Below are positions 14,742 through 22,157 of a DNA stretch of 22,756 nt, one piece after another (the first letter of the stretch is position 1; each line of letters begins with the position of its first letter). Source of the DNA: a virus; IMG/VR virus record IMGVR_UViG_3300012006_000036, positions 1-22,756 of that record; one strand, written 5' to 3'. The notes beneath the pieces were generated by a model that ran no database searches, was not told where the DNA came from, and saw only the letters and a list, made by a program, of their open reading frames with translations. The position numbers and the translations under genes were made by a program.

Positions 14742-14769
14742 AAGGGGCTCAGCAATGGGCCCCTTTTTT
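14742..14769 (+). terminator. Rho-independent terminator after the major capsid gene
   Basis: AAGGGGC (14742-14748) pairs with GCCCCTT (14759-14765) around a ten-base loop, and the run of six T (14764-14769) follows directly. This is a standard intrinsic terminator on the + strand. It would raise capsid transcript over the connector and tail genes, provided read-through or a further promoter serves those genes. Confidence 0.88.
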
Positions 14770-14800
14770 GTGCCTAGTTCCCAAAGGCAGCAATGATAGG

Positions 14801-15178
14801 ATGAGCCTCTACGCTGACTTTCTCGCTGACGCTAAAGAGATGATCGCGGACTTCGGCGTGGCCGGAACCGCCAACTCTGGGGCCATTACCTTCCAGTGCC
14901 TCATCTCTGACCCCGCCGTCATGACCGTCCTCGAAGCAGGGGGGTATTGTGAGCGGACCCAGTACTCGGTCAGGATGCCAGCCGTAACGGCCTCCTGGAC
15001 TCTTCCAGACGGCTCTACGGGGTCATCGGCGGCCCTACTCTCGGCAGGCGTCCCCATCGCCAGCCTAGGCCAGGGCAAGAAAATCGTCGCCGGCGGGAAG
15101 ACCGTCCGCATCACGACCCAGACCTACAAGCCTGCGTCGGCATGGATCACGCTCGTCGTCATCGACGATAACCAGTAA
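14801..15178 (+). CDS. Probable head-tail connector or neck protein, 125 residues
   Basis: The frame opens earlier (14768), but that start lies at the end of the terminator, so the ATG at 14801 is chosen. The protein has an N-terminal helix (LYADFLADAKEMIADFG) and a beta-rich remainder with repeated short strands. It ends VRITTQTYKPASAWITLVV, an end pattern seen in small phage neck proteins. It comes directly after the capsid gene and before the tail genes, which suggests head completion or head-tail joining. No named family is recognised. It is the first gene after the terminator. GATAGG lies immediately before the ATG and is too close for a Shine-Dalgarno site. Confidence 0.65.
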   Translation: MSLYADFLADAKEMIADFGVAGTANSGAITFQCLISDPAVMTVLEAGGYCERTQYSVRMPAVTASWTLPDGSTGSSAALLSAGVPIASLGQGKKIVAGGKTVRITTQTYKPASAWITLVVIDDNQ

Positions 15179-15182
15179 AGCC

Positions 15183-16130
15183 GTGGTGACGGTCAGCATC
15201 CCGAGGAAGTCGCTTGAAGAGTTTAATGCGACCCTTAAGCGCGTTGCTAGTGAGATTGGCATGGATGCACAGAGCGCCGCCACGAAGCAGGCGATGCTTC
15301 TATGCCAAGACTTAGCCATCTTCACTCCGCCAATGGCAGCAGGTGGCGGACAAGGCCTTTCTAACGCGGCCAAGAAAGCAGGCGAAGGAGCCGTGGCCGG
15401 GGACATCCGTAAAATCTTTGTGGCAGTAGGTGACCGAAACATCAACATCCAGAAAGCCATTGTTTTTCAAAGTCTGGCCCATGCGACCCAAACGAACAAC
15501 CGTGCCGGCTTCGACAAGATTATCAAGCGGTCACGCATCGAGACTCTACGCATCTCGCCGATCATGACAAAAATCCTGAACGACCAGAACTATGACCGGG
15601 CTTTCCTAAAGGCCAAGAACTACCTAGCCCGCGTACCTATCGCCTCAAATGAGTACGGCTTCGATTATGCGCGTGACCTTCGAGGTCATCATGATCGTGT
15701 TAAGTCAAAGTTTGGCGGACGAATTAAGCGAGGGCAGAAGATTGGCGTTCCTCGTCTCCTGGTTGAGTCGAAGCAAGAGCTTGATGCCTACATCAAGGAG
15801 CGTCAAGCCGCGGTCGGTAAGACCAAGGCTGGCTGGCTTCGTGCGCTGACGATGCTGAAGCCACCCATGCAGGCCAATGTCGCCAGCGGTAGATTCGGCG
15901 CTAAGCTGCGGGACACAATGTGGGTCGCTCGACACGGCGGCCTAGGCTCGGCTACCCAGACTTACACCGTCAAGGAGGTCTTCATCCAAATCAAGAACCT
16001 CCTAGGCAACGTCAACTACATCGCCGACGCGGCTGACACTATGACCCTTGCGCTAGGCAATCGGGACAAGATGATGCAACAAGACCTGGCTAAGTTTATC
16101 GCCCGCACCAAAAGCAAGAACGGGATGTGA
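15183..16130 (+). CDS. Probable virion connector or tail completion protein, 315 residues
   Basis: Starts with GTG at 15183, four bases after the previous stop. The first 100 residues (IPRKSLEEFNATLKRVASEI, then ATKQAMLLCQDLAIFTPP) look like phage HK97-gp10-type or minor tail proteins, where an N-terminal helix and a T-P-x-x-x-G segment are common. The rest is basic and mostly helical (KIIKRSRIETLRISPIMTKI, VESKQELDAYIKERQAAVGK). At 315 residues it is about twice a typical gp10, so an extra domain is present. Its stop abuts the reverse ligase gene with no space. A structural function is expected by position. A non-structural function cannot be excluded. Confidence 0.6.
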   Translation: MVTVSIPRKSLEEFNATLKRVASEIGMDAQSAATKQAMLLCQDLAIFTPPMAAGGGQGLSNAAKKAGEGAVAGDIRKIFVAVGDRNINIQKAIVFQSLAHATQTNNRAGFDKIIKRSRIETLRISPIMTKILNDQNYDRAFLKAKNYLARVPIASNEYGFDYARDLRGHHDRVKSKFGGRIKRGQKIGVPRLLVESKQELDAYIKERQAAVGKTKAGWLRALTMLKPPMQANVASGRFGAKLRDTMWVARHGGLGSATQTYTVKEVFIQIKNLLGNVNYIADAADTMTLALGNRDKMMQQDLAKFIARTKSKNGM

Positions 16131-17051
16131 TCACTTGTCCCCGCGCACTCGGACAAACACCGGGTGGCGCAAGGAGCCTTGTGGGGTCTTCATCTGGAAG
16201 TCTACCTCGGCGGTCTGGCCGATGAGCTGAGAGCGGTCGGCGAGCAGGGCGGAGCGTGTGGCGTTATCCATGCCAGTGCCGACGCTGACTAGGCGACGCC
16301 CGCAGCGCACGACGATGTGGCCGGCCATCCCAGCGCACTTGCCCGTGCCTTCGACCACGTCCACGATCTCGGCGTCCGTAGTGTCGGCGTCCTTGACCTT
16401 GAGCCAAGCCCTGGAGCGGATGCCGTGGGCGTAGGGGGCGGCGGTATCCTTGACCATGGCACCCTCGAAGCCCTCGGAGGTAAAGCGGACAAAGGCTTCC
16501 TCTGGGGTGCAGGAGACGCTTGGGATGAGCAGGAGGGAGGAAGTGTAGGACCGGGCAAACAAAGCCTCCAGCGAGGCACGGCGGGTGCTGTAATCGCCAT
16601 CCAGCGAGGGCAGGTCAAACAGCCAGACTCGGGCATCGTCGGCAGAGCGGTCAGAGCGGAGGGCACCGACCGAGGTAAAGAACGACTTGCCGGACACGGC
16701 CTCGCCATCGAGAGACCAGACGCCAGCCTTGCCAGCCAGGAGGTCGAGTACCTCGTCGGCCAGATGGTCGAGGGAGGGCATAGGGTTGCCGTTGCGGGTC
16801 TCGAAGCGGACGGTGCGGGTGGAAAGGTCCGCAGTGATCAGGACGCGCAGGCCGTCGACCTTGGGCTCGCAGACGTAGGAAGCGGGTGTCTCGCCAGCAT
16901 ACAGGCGGGCCAGCATAGCGCCGTGGCGGGCCTTAGGGGTGCGGCGCTTAGGATGACGCGGGATCGCATCCTCGAACATGGCGAAGAAGGCGGCTAAGAC
17001 TGGGTCCTGTTGGCAGAGCATTGGTCGAACGACCCGAGTAAGGCACCTCAT
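16131..17051 (-). CDS. ATP-dependent DNA ligase
   Basis: This is the only gene on the - strand (306 residues). It seals nicks by a covalent lysine-AMP intermediate. Motif I is CEPKVDGLR (61-69) with K64. Motif Ia is TRNG (85-88), III is WSLDGEA (112-118), IIIa is WLFDL (143-147), IV is EGAMVKD (196-202) and V is WLKVK (216-220). The C-terminal OB fold (from about 225) ends HPVFVRVRGDK. The set is complete for a minimal ligase without an extra DNA-binding domain. Internal starts at M11 and M25 (ATG ending at 16979) are possible, because the first residues look unlike a ligase. A weak TTGACG on the - strand (17065-17060) lies just upstream. It interrupts the late operon, converges with the upstream gene with no gap, and diverges from the tail terminator gene. 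Confidence 0.93.
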   Translation of the reverse strand: MRCLTRVVRPMLCQQDPVLAAFFAMFEDAIPRHPKRRTPKARHGAMLARLYAGETPASYVCEPKVDGLRVLITADLSTRTVRFETRNGNPMPSLDHLADEVLDLLAGKAGVWSLDGEAVSGKSFFTSVGALRSDRSADDARVWLFDLPSLDGDYSTRRASLEALFARSYTSSLLLIPSVSCTPEEAFVRFTSEGFEGAMVKDTAAPYAHGIRSRAWLKVKDADTTDAEIVDVVEGTGKCAGMAGHIVVRCGRRLVSVGTGMDNATRSALLADRSQLIGQTAEVDFQMKTPQGSLRHPVFVRVRGDK

Positions 17052-17098
17052 ACCCAGTCCGTCAAGCCCCTTTCCCTACCAAAGCGGGCAATGGTACA
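17052..17098. other. Divergent gap between ligase and tail terminator candidate genes
   Basis: This 47-base gap must hold any promoter specific to the reverse ligase. On the - strand TTGACG (17065-17060) is a fair -35 box, but the matching -10 region is poor and lies inside the gene. On the + strand TACAAT at the start codon of the next gene lacks a -35 partner. No firm promoter is seen. Confidence 0.25.
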
Positions 17099-17530
17099 AT
17101 GGGAACGAAGAGCATCCGTCACATCGTCGAATCCACCGTCGCGACCTACCTCTCGACCCAGACCGGGCTGACCACCGTCACGTTCCTGACCGGGGACAGC
17201 GCCGCGACCCAGACCCTGCCCAAGGCCGTGGTCCTCTGCGAGTCTGCCCGGGCTCCTAGCGACCTCCCCGAAGGCGAAGGCAACTTCAGCTGCTCGGTCC
17301 GCATCACGCTGTTTTCAAACGCCGACGACACGACCCTCGCCGATCACCGCCTCCGCTGTGCCGCCCTGTCTGGCAATATGCGTGACCTGACCTCCATCAA
17401 GGCGGCCTTTACGGCCACCGGCGACGCGACCTGCTATGACGTGACCATGCAGTCCGAAGACGAGGGAATCGACGAGCGCTCCTGGGCGACCGCGTTCACG
17501 TTCGACATCCTCACCGTCTTCCCCGCGTAA
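17099..17530 (+). CDS. Probable tail terminator or minor tail protein (gpU-like)
   Basis: The protein has 143 residues, with the start at ATG in GGTACAATGGG, without a Shine-Dalgarno sequence. An N-terminal helix (SIRHIVESTVATYLSTQTGL) is followed by a sheet with SCSVRITLFSNADDT, a helix ADHRLRCAALSGNMRDLTSI, and a final strand ATAFTFDILTVFPA. This alternation and length fit tail terminator proteins such as lambda gpU, which cap the tail tube and join it to the head. The position directly before the tail tube candidate agrees. The match is by architecture, not by a clear motif. Confidence 0.65.
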   Translation: MGTKSIRHIVESTVATYLSTQTGLTTVTFLTGDSAATQTLPKAVVLCESARAPSDLPEGEGNFSCSVRITLFSNADDTTLADHRLRCAALSGNMRDLTSIKAAFTATGDATCYDVTMQSEDEGIDERSWATAFTFDILTVFPA

Positions 17531-17554
17531 GGTTACCAAACCGAGCATATTCAA

Positions 17555-17938
17555 ATGGCCGCCATCTCTAACGGAACTACCTGTATCTACGGAATCGCCA
17601 ACGGTACGTTTGGCAATTTGTTCGTCCAGTCCTACAGCCTCTCGTCCTCGTTCAACGCGGAAGCCACGGTGGTCGATGAGACTGGCCTGACCAAGACGCA
17701 CCGCCTAGACGACCGCAAGAGTGAGCTGACCGTGGAAGGCATTGCCAAGACCTCAGTCGTCCCTATTCTTGGCGCCAGCCTTAGCTTTACGCTTAACACT
17801 GCTTCGGCTTACCCATCGGGCTCGGCTTCGGTTTCGTTCTCGGGCACGATTACCAAAATTGACGACAAGGGCCAGAACAAGGGTTTTACTTCGGTGTCCA
17901 TCACGGCTATCGATTACGAAGGCATCTCTCCTGCCTAA
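17555..17938 (+). CDS. Probable major tail tube protein
   Basis: This 127-residue protein is almost wholly beta-type with Thr/Ser-rich strands (VVDETGLTKTHRLDDRKSEL, TITKIDDKGQ, GFTSVSITAIDYEGIS). Tail tube proteins of siphoviruses and myoviruses have this look: a beta sandwich, a G-x-T-K-T-type loop and a charged D-D-x-K segment. The position before the tail assembly chaperone and tape-measure candidates agrees. It is short for a gpV-like tube protein, nearer to the size of minimal tube proteins. A hairpin follows its stop. Confidence 0.7.
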   Translation: MAAISNGTTCIYGIANGTFGNLFVQSYSLSSSFNAEATVVDETGLTKTHRLDDRKSELTVEGIAKTSVVPILGASLSFTLNTASAYPSGSASVSFSGTITKIDDKGQNKGFTSVSITAIDYEGISPA

Positions 17939-17944
17939 TTGACT

Positions 17945-17961
17945 TAGCCCCAAGTGGGCTA
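17945..17961 (+). other. Hairpin after the tail tube gene, no T-run
   Basis: TAGCCC (17945-17950) and GGGCTA (17956-17961) form a six-pair stem with a CAAGT loop, seven bases after the tail tube stop. No T-run follows, so it is not a standard terminator. It may stabilise the upstream transcript 3' end or act as a weak attenuator between the abundant tube protein and the rare chaperone. Confidence 0.6.
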
Positions 17962-17972
17962 CACTAGGCGGT

Positions 17973-18551
17973 ATGGACAAACGGTTCCTCGCTGCCTTTA
18001 TCGACCCGGCACCCTTTCGGCTGCTGGGTCGTTCCATGTACCCGTGGTGCTTAAAGTACCGGGTACGGCTGATGGCCTTCGACTCCCCGCTAGTGACCGG
18101 CTCTCGCGGCATCACTCCTGCCGACCTTATCTTTGCCTGCCAAGTGTGCGCTGAAGAATCCCTGGGCGACATAGGCTGGCGCGATCAGCTGAGGATGATG
18201 CACCTATCCCGCAACCCTGCCAAGTTCGAGGCCCTGCTCGAAGCCTTCTCGGGCTACATCCTTGTGCAGGATTGGCCCAAGTTCTGGGAGCAAACTAAGA
18301 AGACCAGCGGCGGAAGCAAGGGTGTGCCGTGGCCGTTGTCCATCGTCGCTAACCTTATCACAAACGGCATCGACGAGAAGCGCGCATGGGAGATGCCGGA
18401 GTGCCAAGCCATCTGGCTTAACTCCGCCCTGGCTATCTCTAAGGGTGCGGACGTGGCGATCATGTCTCCCGAGGAAGAAGCCTTCATGGCCGAGGAGGAA
18501 GCCAAGGAAGCGGCGCCGCCTGCTTCCAATCCTGCAATGGTAACCCCTTAA
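17973..18551 (+). CDS. Probable tail assembly chaperone, 192 residues
   Basis: The gene lies between the tail tube and tape-measure candidates, the fixed place of tail assembly chaperones. The start ATG has AGGCGG two bases upstream, one of the few purine-rich leaders here though too close. The protein is mixed helical (FIDPAPFRLLGRSMYPWCLK, PAKFEALLEAFSGYILVQDW) and ends in an acidic Ala/Glu-rich stretch (EEEAFMAEEEAKEAA), probably disordered. I see no slippery heptamer near its end, so the usual programmed frameshift product is not evident. The tape measure follows in the same frame after the stop and one codon. Confidence 0.6.
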   Translation: MDKRFLAAFIDPAPFRLLGRSMYPWCLKYRVRLMAFDSPLVTGSRGITPADLIFACQVCAEESLGDIGWRDQLRMMHLSRNPAKFEALLEAFSGYILVQDWPKFWEQTKKTSGGSKGVPWPLSIVANLITNGIDEKRAWEMPECQAIWLNSALAISKGADVAIMSPEEEAFMAEEEAKEAAPPASNPAMVTP

Positions 18552-18554
18552 GCA

Positions 18555-19436
18555 ATGTCCCAAGACCTGTCAGTAAATATCAAGACGACCTCGGATGTTC
18601 CGCAGGCGATGGATAAGGCCAAGCTGGCCACCGTTAGTTTTGCCAAACAGGTCGACGACGTAAGCAAGAAGTTTAGCACGGCGTTTAAAGATATTGCCCT
18701 ATCCTTCTTAGCTCCGCTTGTCATCCTTAACTCAGCTATTTCGGCCATCTCTTCGGCCATTGCAGAGAACAAACAGAAAATAAAGGACGCTATGGATTTT
18801 GTCGTAAAGGGCGAATCTAAGTATTTGCGTCCAGGCACTGTTTCTTCTGGGCGTGAAGTCGAAAGAAAAAAACAAGACGCATTAGATCGCAAGAACGCCA
18901 AACTTGGAGCGGAAGCATATGCTCAGGAACAGTTGGACGCAGATAAAGGATTTTTGGGAATGTTTGGTGGTGAAGCTGATAAAGCCGTTGTTCAATATAT
19001 GTCCGGTGGTAACGGTTTTATGGACACTCTTGGGCGAACTATTAAGGGTACCGGGATGCTCCTTGGAATTAATGATATAGCGGGAAATGAAGATATGCAA
19101 AAAGTCCTTGAGAGCAGATCTCAAGCGCGCGACGTTAATGACCCACAAGTGCAGGCTCAGGCTAAAGCTACAGGTGACGCAATCGCTCAAAAAACATCCG
19201 ACGATGCGGCCAAGGCCAAAGGCACAACCTTCAAGGGCCCCGAGGGCTTCTCCAACGTCGTCGGCGTAGGCGCTAACCCGGTCATGGAAGCGATGACCAT
19301 GCAGCTCGAAGAGTCTCGCAAGCAGACCGCACTCCTTGAAGCAATCGCCCGCCCTGCTGGTGGCGGCGTCCCGGTCGATTACACTAAGTCGACTTCCTCA
19401 AGTCCTTCCCGCGCCGCTATGCTCTCCGGCAAATAA
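18555..19436 (+). CDS. Short tape-measure-like tail protein
   Basis: The protein has 293 residues, with start ATG 18555 one codon after the chaperone stop. A membrane-like hydrophobic segment at 47-70 (LAPLVILNSAISAIS inside) and long Ala/Lys/Gln-rich helices on both sides fit a tape-measure protein, which sets tail length and is ejected into the host envelope. It is very short. At about 0.15 nm per residue the tail would be about 44 nm. From about 18770 to 19195 the bases are much more AT-rich, with many A/T third positions, then GC content rises sharply, which suggests an exchange inside the gene. A baseplate or fibre-linked protein is the main alternative. Confidence 0.65.
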   Translation: MSQDLSVNIKTTSDVPQAMDKAKLATVSFAKQVDDVSKKFSTAFKDIALSFLAPLVILNSAISAISSAIAENKQKIKDAMDFVVKGESKYLRPGTVSSGREVERKKQDALDRKNAKLGAEAYAQEQLDADKGFLGMFGGEADKAVVQYMSGGNGFMDTLGRTIKGTGMLLGINDIAGNEDMQKVLESRSQARDVNDPQVQAQAKATGDAIAQKTSDDAAKAKGTTFKGPEGFSNVVGVGANPVMEAMTMQLEESRKQTALLEAIARPAGGGVPVDYTKSTSSSPSRAAMLSGK

Positions 19437-19461
19437 TTTAACACCTGATCATAACTAACTC

Positions 19462-20343
19462 ATGGCAATTGTAATTAACGGTAACACTTTAACTACCGCC
19501 CTACTCCAACCAGGCTGGACGGTAACGGCTGACGGCTTCGGCCTGAACACCTCGACGACCGTCTTTAAAATCGACACGACTTTCGAGCTCGACGCTTTTG
19601 TGGTCAAGGGCAACGCCCACCCCGACGCCGCTTACTCGTACCTTAAACTCGACAAGTGGAAAGTCAGCTGGGACACGCTCGACATCGCCACCCTGACGGT
19701 TGACTACGTCGGCATTGATACGGCCTTTAATAGCGGCGTGCGTACTAATCCGAACACATCCTCGGCTAACGGCCTGACGACCGAGAACATTTCAACCCAT
19801 CCAAACTTCTTTGCCCAGGACGCTAACTTTACTACCGGCCCTATCGCTGGTACAAGTTACACTCAGTCCGACCTCGGGCCCTTAGTGGAGATTAAAAATC
19901 CAGCCGACTACATCACTCAAATTATTAACCTCAATACGGTTATCATCTCCAAGAAACAGTCCTACGTCGGCGAAAACGGTGCGTGCTTTGAGAGTTCAGA
20001 AGGTGGCCGCTTCATTGGCTTTGTCGACCCAGCCTATCCTAACTTTTATGGCAAGACCAACTACCTGACCAGGACCACAAGTTACTCAGGGGTTATGTAT
20101 TCAACGGTCCTTGCGGATGTGCAGGCACTGCTTGCACTTCTTAACAGCGCAACGGACACAAACTCTTGGGGCATATTTGAGTTACTTCCCGCTTGGGCAC
20201 CTGTTGGAGTCGGCAGCGGTGGCGGCAACGTAAACCTTCTCTCGCAAGTCAACGTTGAGGAGTTTGGATCACTGTATAAAATCATGTACGAGATTCGCTA
20301 TTCAAAAGTAGGTTGGCACGCCTCGGTCTATACCAACATCTAA
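19462..20343 (+). CDS. Probable tail tip or distal tail protein, 293 residues
   Basis: It follows the tape measure, where distal tail, hub or tail-tip proteins are coded. It is beta-rich with many Thr, Asn, Ser and Tyr, for example WTVTADGFGLNTSTTVF and SYLKLDKWKVSWDT, and ends EFGSLYKIMYEIRYSKVGWH, giving a compact beta-sandwich look. The leader CTAACTCATGGC matches that of the major capsid gene, which suggests high expression. That would suit a structural protein in many copies. I do not recognise a family. It has no signal peptide or cell-wall-degrading motif. Confidence 0.65.
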   Translation: MAIVINGNTLTTALLQPGWTVTADGFGLNTSTTVFKIDTTFELDAFVVKGNAHPDAAYSYLKLDKWKVSWDTLDIATLTVDYVGIDTAFNSGVRTNPNTSSANGLTTENISTHPNFFAQDANFTTGPIAGTSYTQSDLGPLVEIKNPADYITQIINLNTVIISKKQSYVGENGACFESSEGGRFIGFVDPAYPNFYGKTNYLTRTTSYSGVMYSTVLADVQALLALLNSATDTNSWGIFELLPAWAPVGVGSGGGNVNLLSQVNVEEFGSLYKIMYEIRYSKVGWHASVYTNI

Positions 20344-20346
20344 GCC

Positions 20347-22155
20347 ATGAGCATCCAACCCGGTAACGGTTATACCTTCGCGTCCTCTGGCCAGGGCACG
20401 TCGCTTAACATCGATAAGCCTTGGACTCCGCCCATCGGCGACGCGCTAGTCTTTGCTCCGCAAGTTGCTATTCCTGCAAGCACTTATTTACCTGAGCAAC
20501 TGGTCTATGGCCAAGGACAGGGCGCACGCCCGTCTCCCTTTGAATGTCAGATTGTAAGCATCAACGGCGAGCGTTTCCTCCAGATTGCGGTCGGGGCCAT
20601 CAACTATACGTCGAGCCTGATGCCGGAGATTTACTACGGTAACGACACCCGCATCATGCAGGCGTACGCTAACAAGGTGCAAATCTGCCCAAGTGGTATG
20701 CGAACAAATGGCGACTTGTACCCGATTTACCCAGACGGCGACCCTACCTATTCTTTGACTTGGTGGATGGAAGACGGCGGAGGCTATAAGTTATCTGACA
20801 GTAATAGTCCTTTGACTTTGTACGCTTTTAAATGGGACGTTGCCGTGGGCGTTTCACCGTTTAGCGAGAGCTCCGTGGTCAACACTGGCCTCCCTACGCT
20901 GGCCCTGATTGCCGACTCTAACAGCACGGACCAAAACAAGATTGCCGTTGACCCAAGCCCATCGACCTACGTTCAAACTATGAACGTACAAAAGATGACC
21001 GGCTATGATGCCGCGTCGACAGGACTGGACGAAGATTGGGGCCACGGTCACACCTCCTGGCTAAACCCCCGTAAGTTGGGTTATAGTTACAAGGCTATCG
21101 CCGCGATCACCGCTGAGTCTAACTCCTTTTCTATGGTCGGAAGCATCGAGCGCGTTGCCATCCCGCTCATTCAAAACCAAGTTCAGCACATCAGTCTTGT
21201 CGGCAAAGCTTCGGGTGGTGCTGCTTACATCAGTTGCGGCACCCATACCTCAGTCATACCATTCCCGGTCACGACCTTTTGGAGTGGGTCAGTACCTGTA
21301 TACTCCGACGAGCTGACACTTGCCGCGTGCCTAAACTCTATCCCTGACATCACGATTACGGTTGATTCAGTTCCATTGGTCATCCCGATTGCGGGTAATG
21401 TTGAAGTCAGCAAAACAAGTGCAGGGTCGTATTACGTTACATTCTGCAACAATTTATCTGGCATCAATCTGCCTCAGCTTACCTTTAACACGAGTAGCGT
21501 TACGCACTACGCTTATGACTTTAAGATTACTCAATACCATACCGGTAGCATTGACCTAATTACGCCAACGCAGACGGGTATGGTTCAGCTGCGCAACGTC
21601 ATAGGAGAGGCCGAAACCGACGATCCGTATAACGTCAACGAGACGGCCGAGTGGGACCAGATTGCAAACAAGGCGCAATGCGTAGCCTGTACGGACTTCT
21701 CGGGCGACGTCATAACAGGCGGCATGTCTAACATGACTGGGGCCACCGCTATCCCTGTTAATTACGATGGAGGGGAAATCACCTCCGAGCCAAGTACACC
21801 ACCCTTCACGGTCTATCCAGGCTCCGAGGATGGCAAGTGGAAGGTTCAACCCGGCACGCTCAACGACTACGTGCCCGACAATATGGAGTCAGAGATTACG
21901 GCCTCAAGCGGCATGATTTACCTGAAGATATCCAACACCTCTGGAGCATACCCGGGCGACACGCTTACCATCGAGACGGCGGCTTCCACCCCCGTAGATA
22001 CCGACGATTACGGCTATATCACGCTGGCCGAGATTGTGGCCGGAGTGGATGAAGCACCGCCAACGGTTAATCAGTTCGTCACTGGATCACTCTGGTCACA
22101 GCGCCATAAGTTCACTTCGCCTAACACGGCATCGTACTTCTTCTACCGCGTTTAA
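20347..22155 (+). CDS. Probable tail fibre or tail-tip protein, 602 residues
   Basis: It starts three bases after the previous stop. The protein is rich in Gly, Ser, Thr, Tyr and Asn and looks built from many beta strands (GNGYTFASSGQGTSL, SFSMVGSIERVAIPL, TVYPGSEDGKWKVQPG), typical of host-recognition or tail-tip proteins. Few charged helices occur. I see no carbohydrate-active motif, collagen-like repeat or chaperone tail. The order (tape measure, unknown, this gene, then another Gly/Tyr-rich gene) suits baseplate or fibre proteins. Function is inferred from position and composition. Confidence 0.65.
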   Translation: MSIQPGNGYTFASSGQGTSLNIDKPWTPPIGDALVFAPQVAIPASTYLPEQLVYGQGQGARPSPFECQIVSINGERFLQIAVGAINYTSSLMPEIYYGNDTRIMQAYANKVQICPSGMRTNGDLYPIYPDGDPTYSLTWWMEDGGGYKLSDSNSPLTLYAFKWDVAVGVSPFSESSVVNTGLPTLALIADSNSTDQNKIAVDPSPSTYVQTMNVQKMTGYDAASTGLDEDWGHGHTSWLNPRKLGYSYKAIAAITAESNSFSMVGSIERVAIPLIQNQVQHISLVGKASGGAAYISCGTHTSVIPFPVTTFWSGSVPVYSDELTLAACLNSIPDITITVDSVPLVIPIAGNVEVSKTSAGSYYVTFCNNLSGINLPQLTFNTSSVTHYAYDFKITQYHTGSIDLITPTQTGMVQLRNVIGEAETDDPYNVNETAEWDQIANKAQCVACTDFSGDVITGGMSNMTGATAIPVNYDGGEITSEPSTPPFTVYPGSEDGKWKVQPGTLNDYVPDNMESEITASSGMIYLKISNTSGAYPGDTLTIETAASTPVDTDDYGYITLAEIVAGVDEAPPTVNQFVTGSLWSQRHKFTSPNTASYFFYRV

Positions 22156-22157
22156 CT

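Noticed and set aside
16317-16997. Long open frame on the + strand opposite the ligase
   Set aside because: It is the antisense shadow of a GC-rich ligase gene. Its composition is Gly/Ala-rich with no domain, and the ligase motifs prove the other strand.
17060-17098. Sigma-70-like promoter pieces (TTGACG on -, TACAAT on +)
   Set aside because: Neither piece has a good partner box at proper spacing, and both would start transcription inside the gene they should serve.
18866-18873. A-rich run with an in-frame A-AAA-AAA slippery heptamer in the tape-measure gene
   Set aside because: A -1 shift reaches a stop after about 25 codons in the middle of the gene. That product has no known role, and this is not the usual chaperone position.
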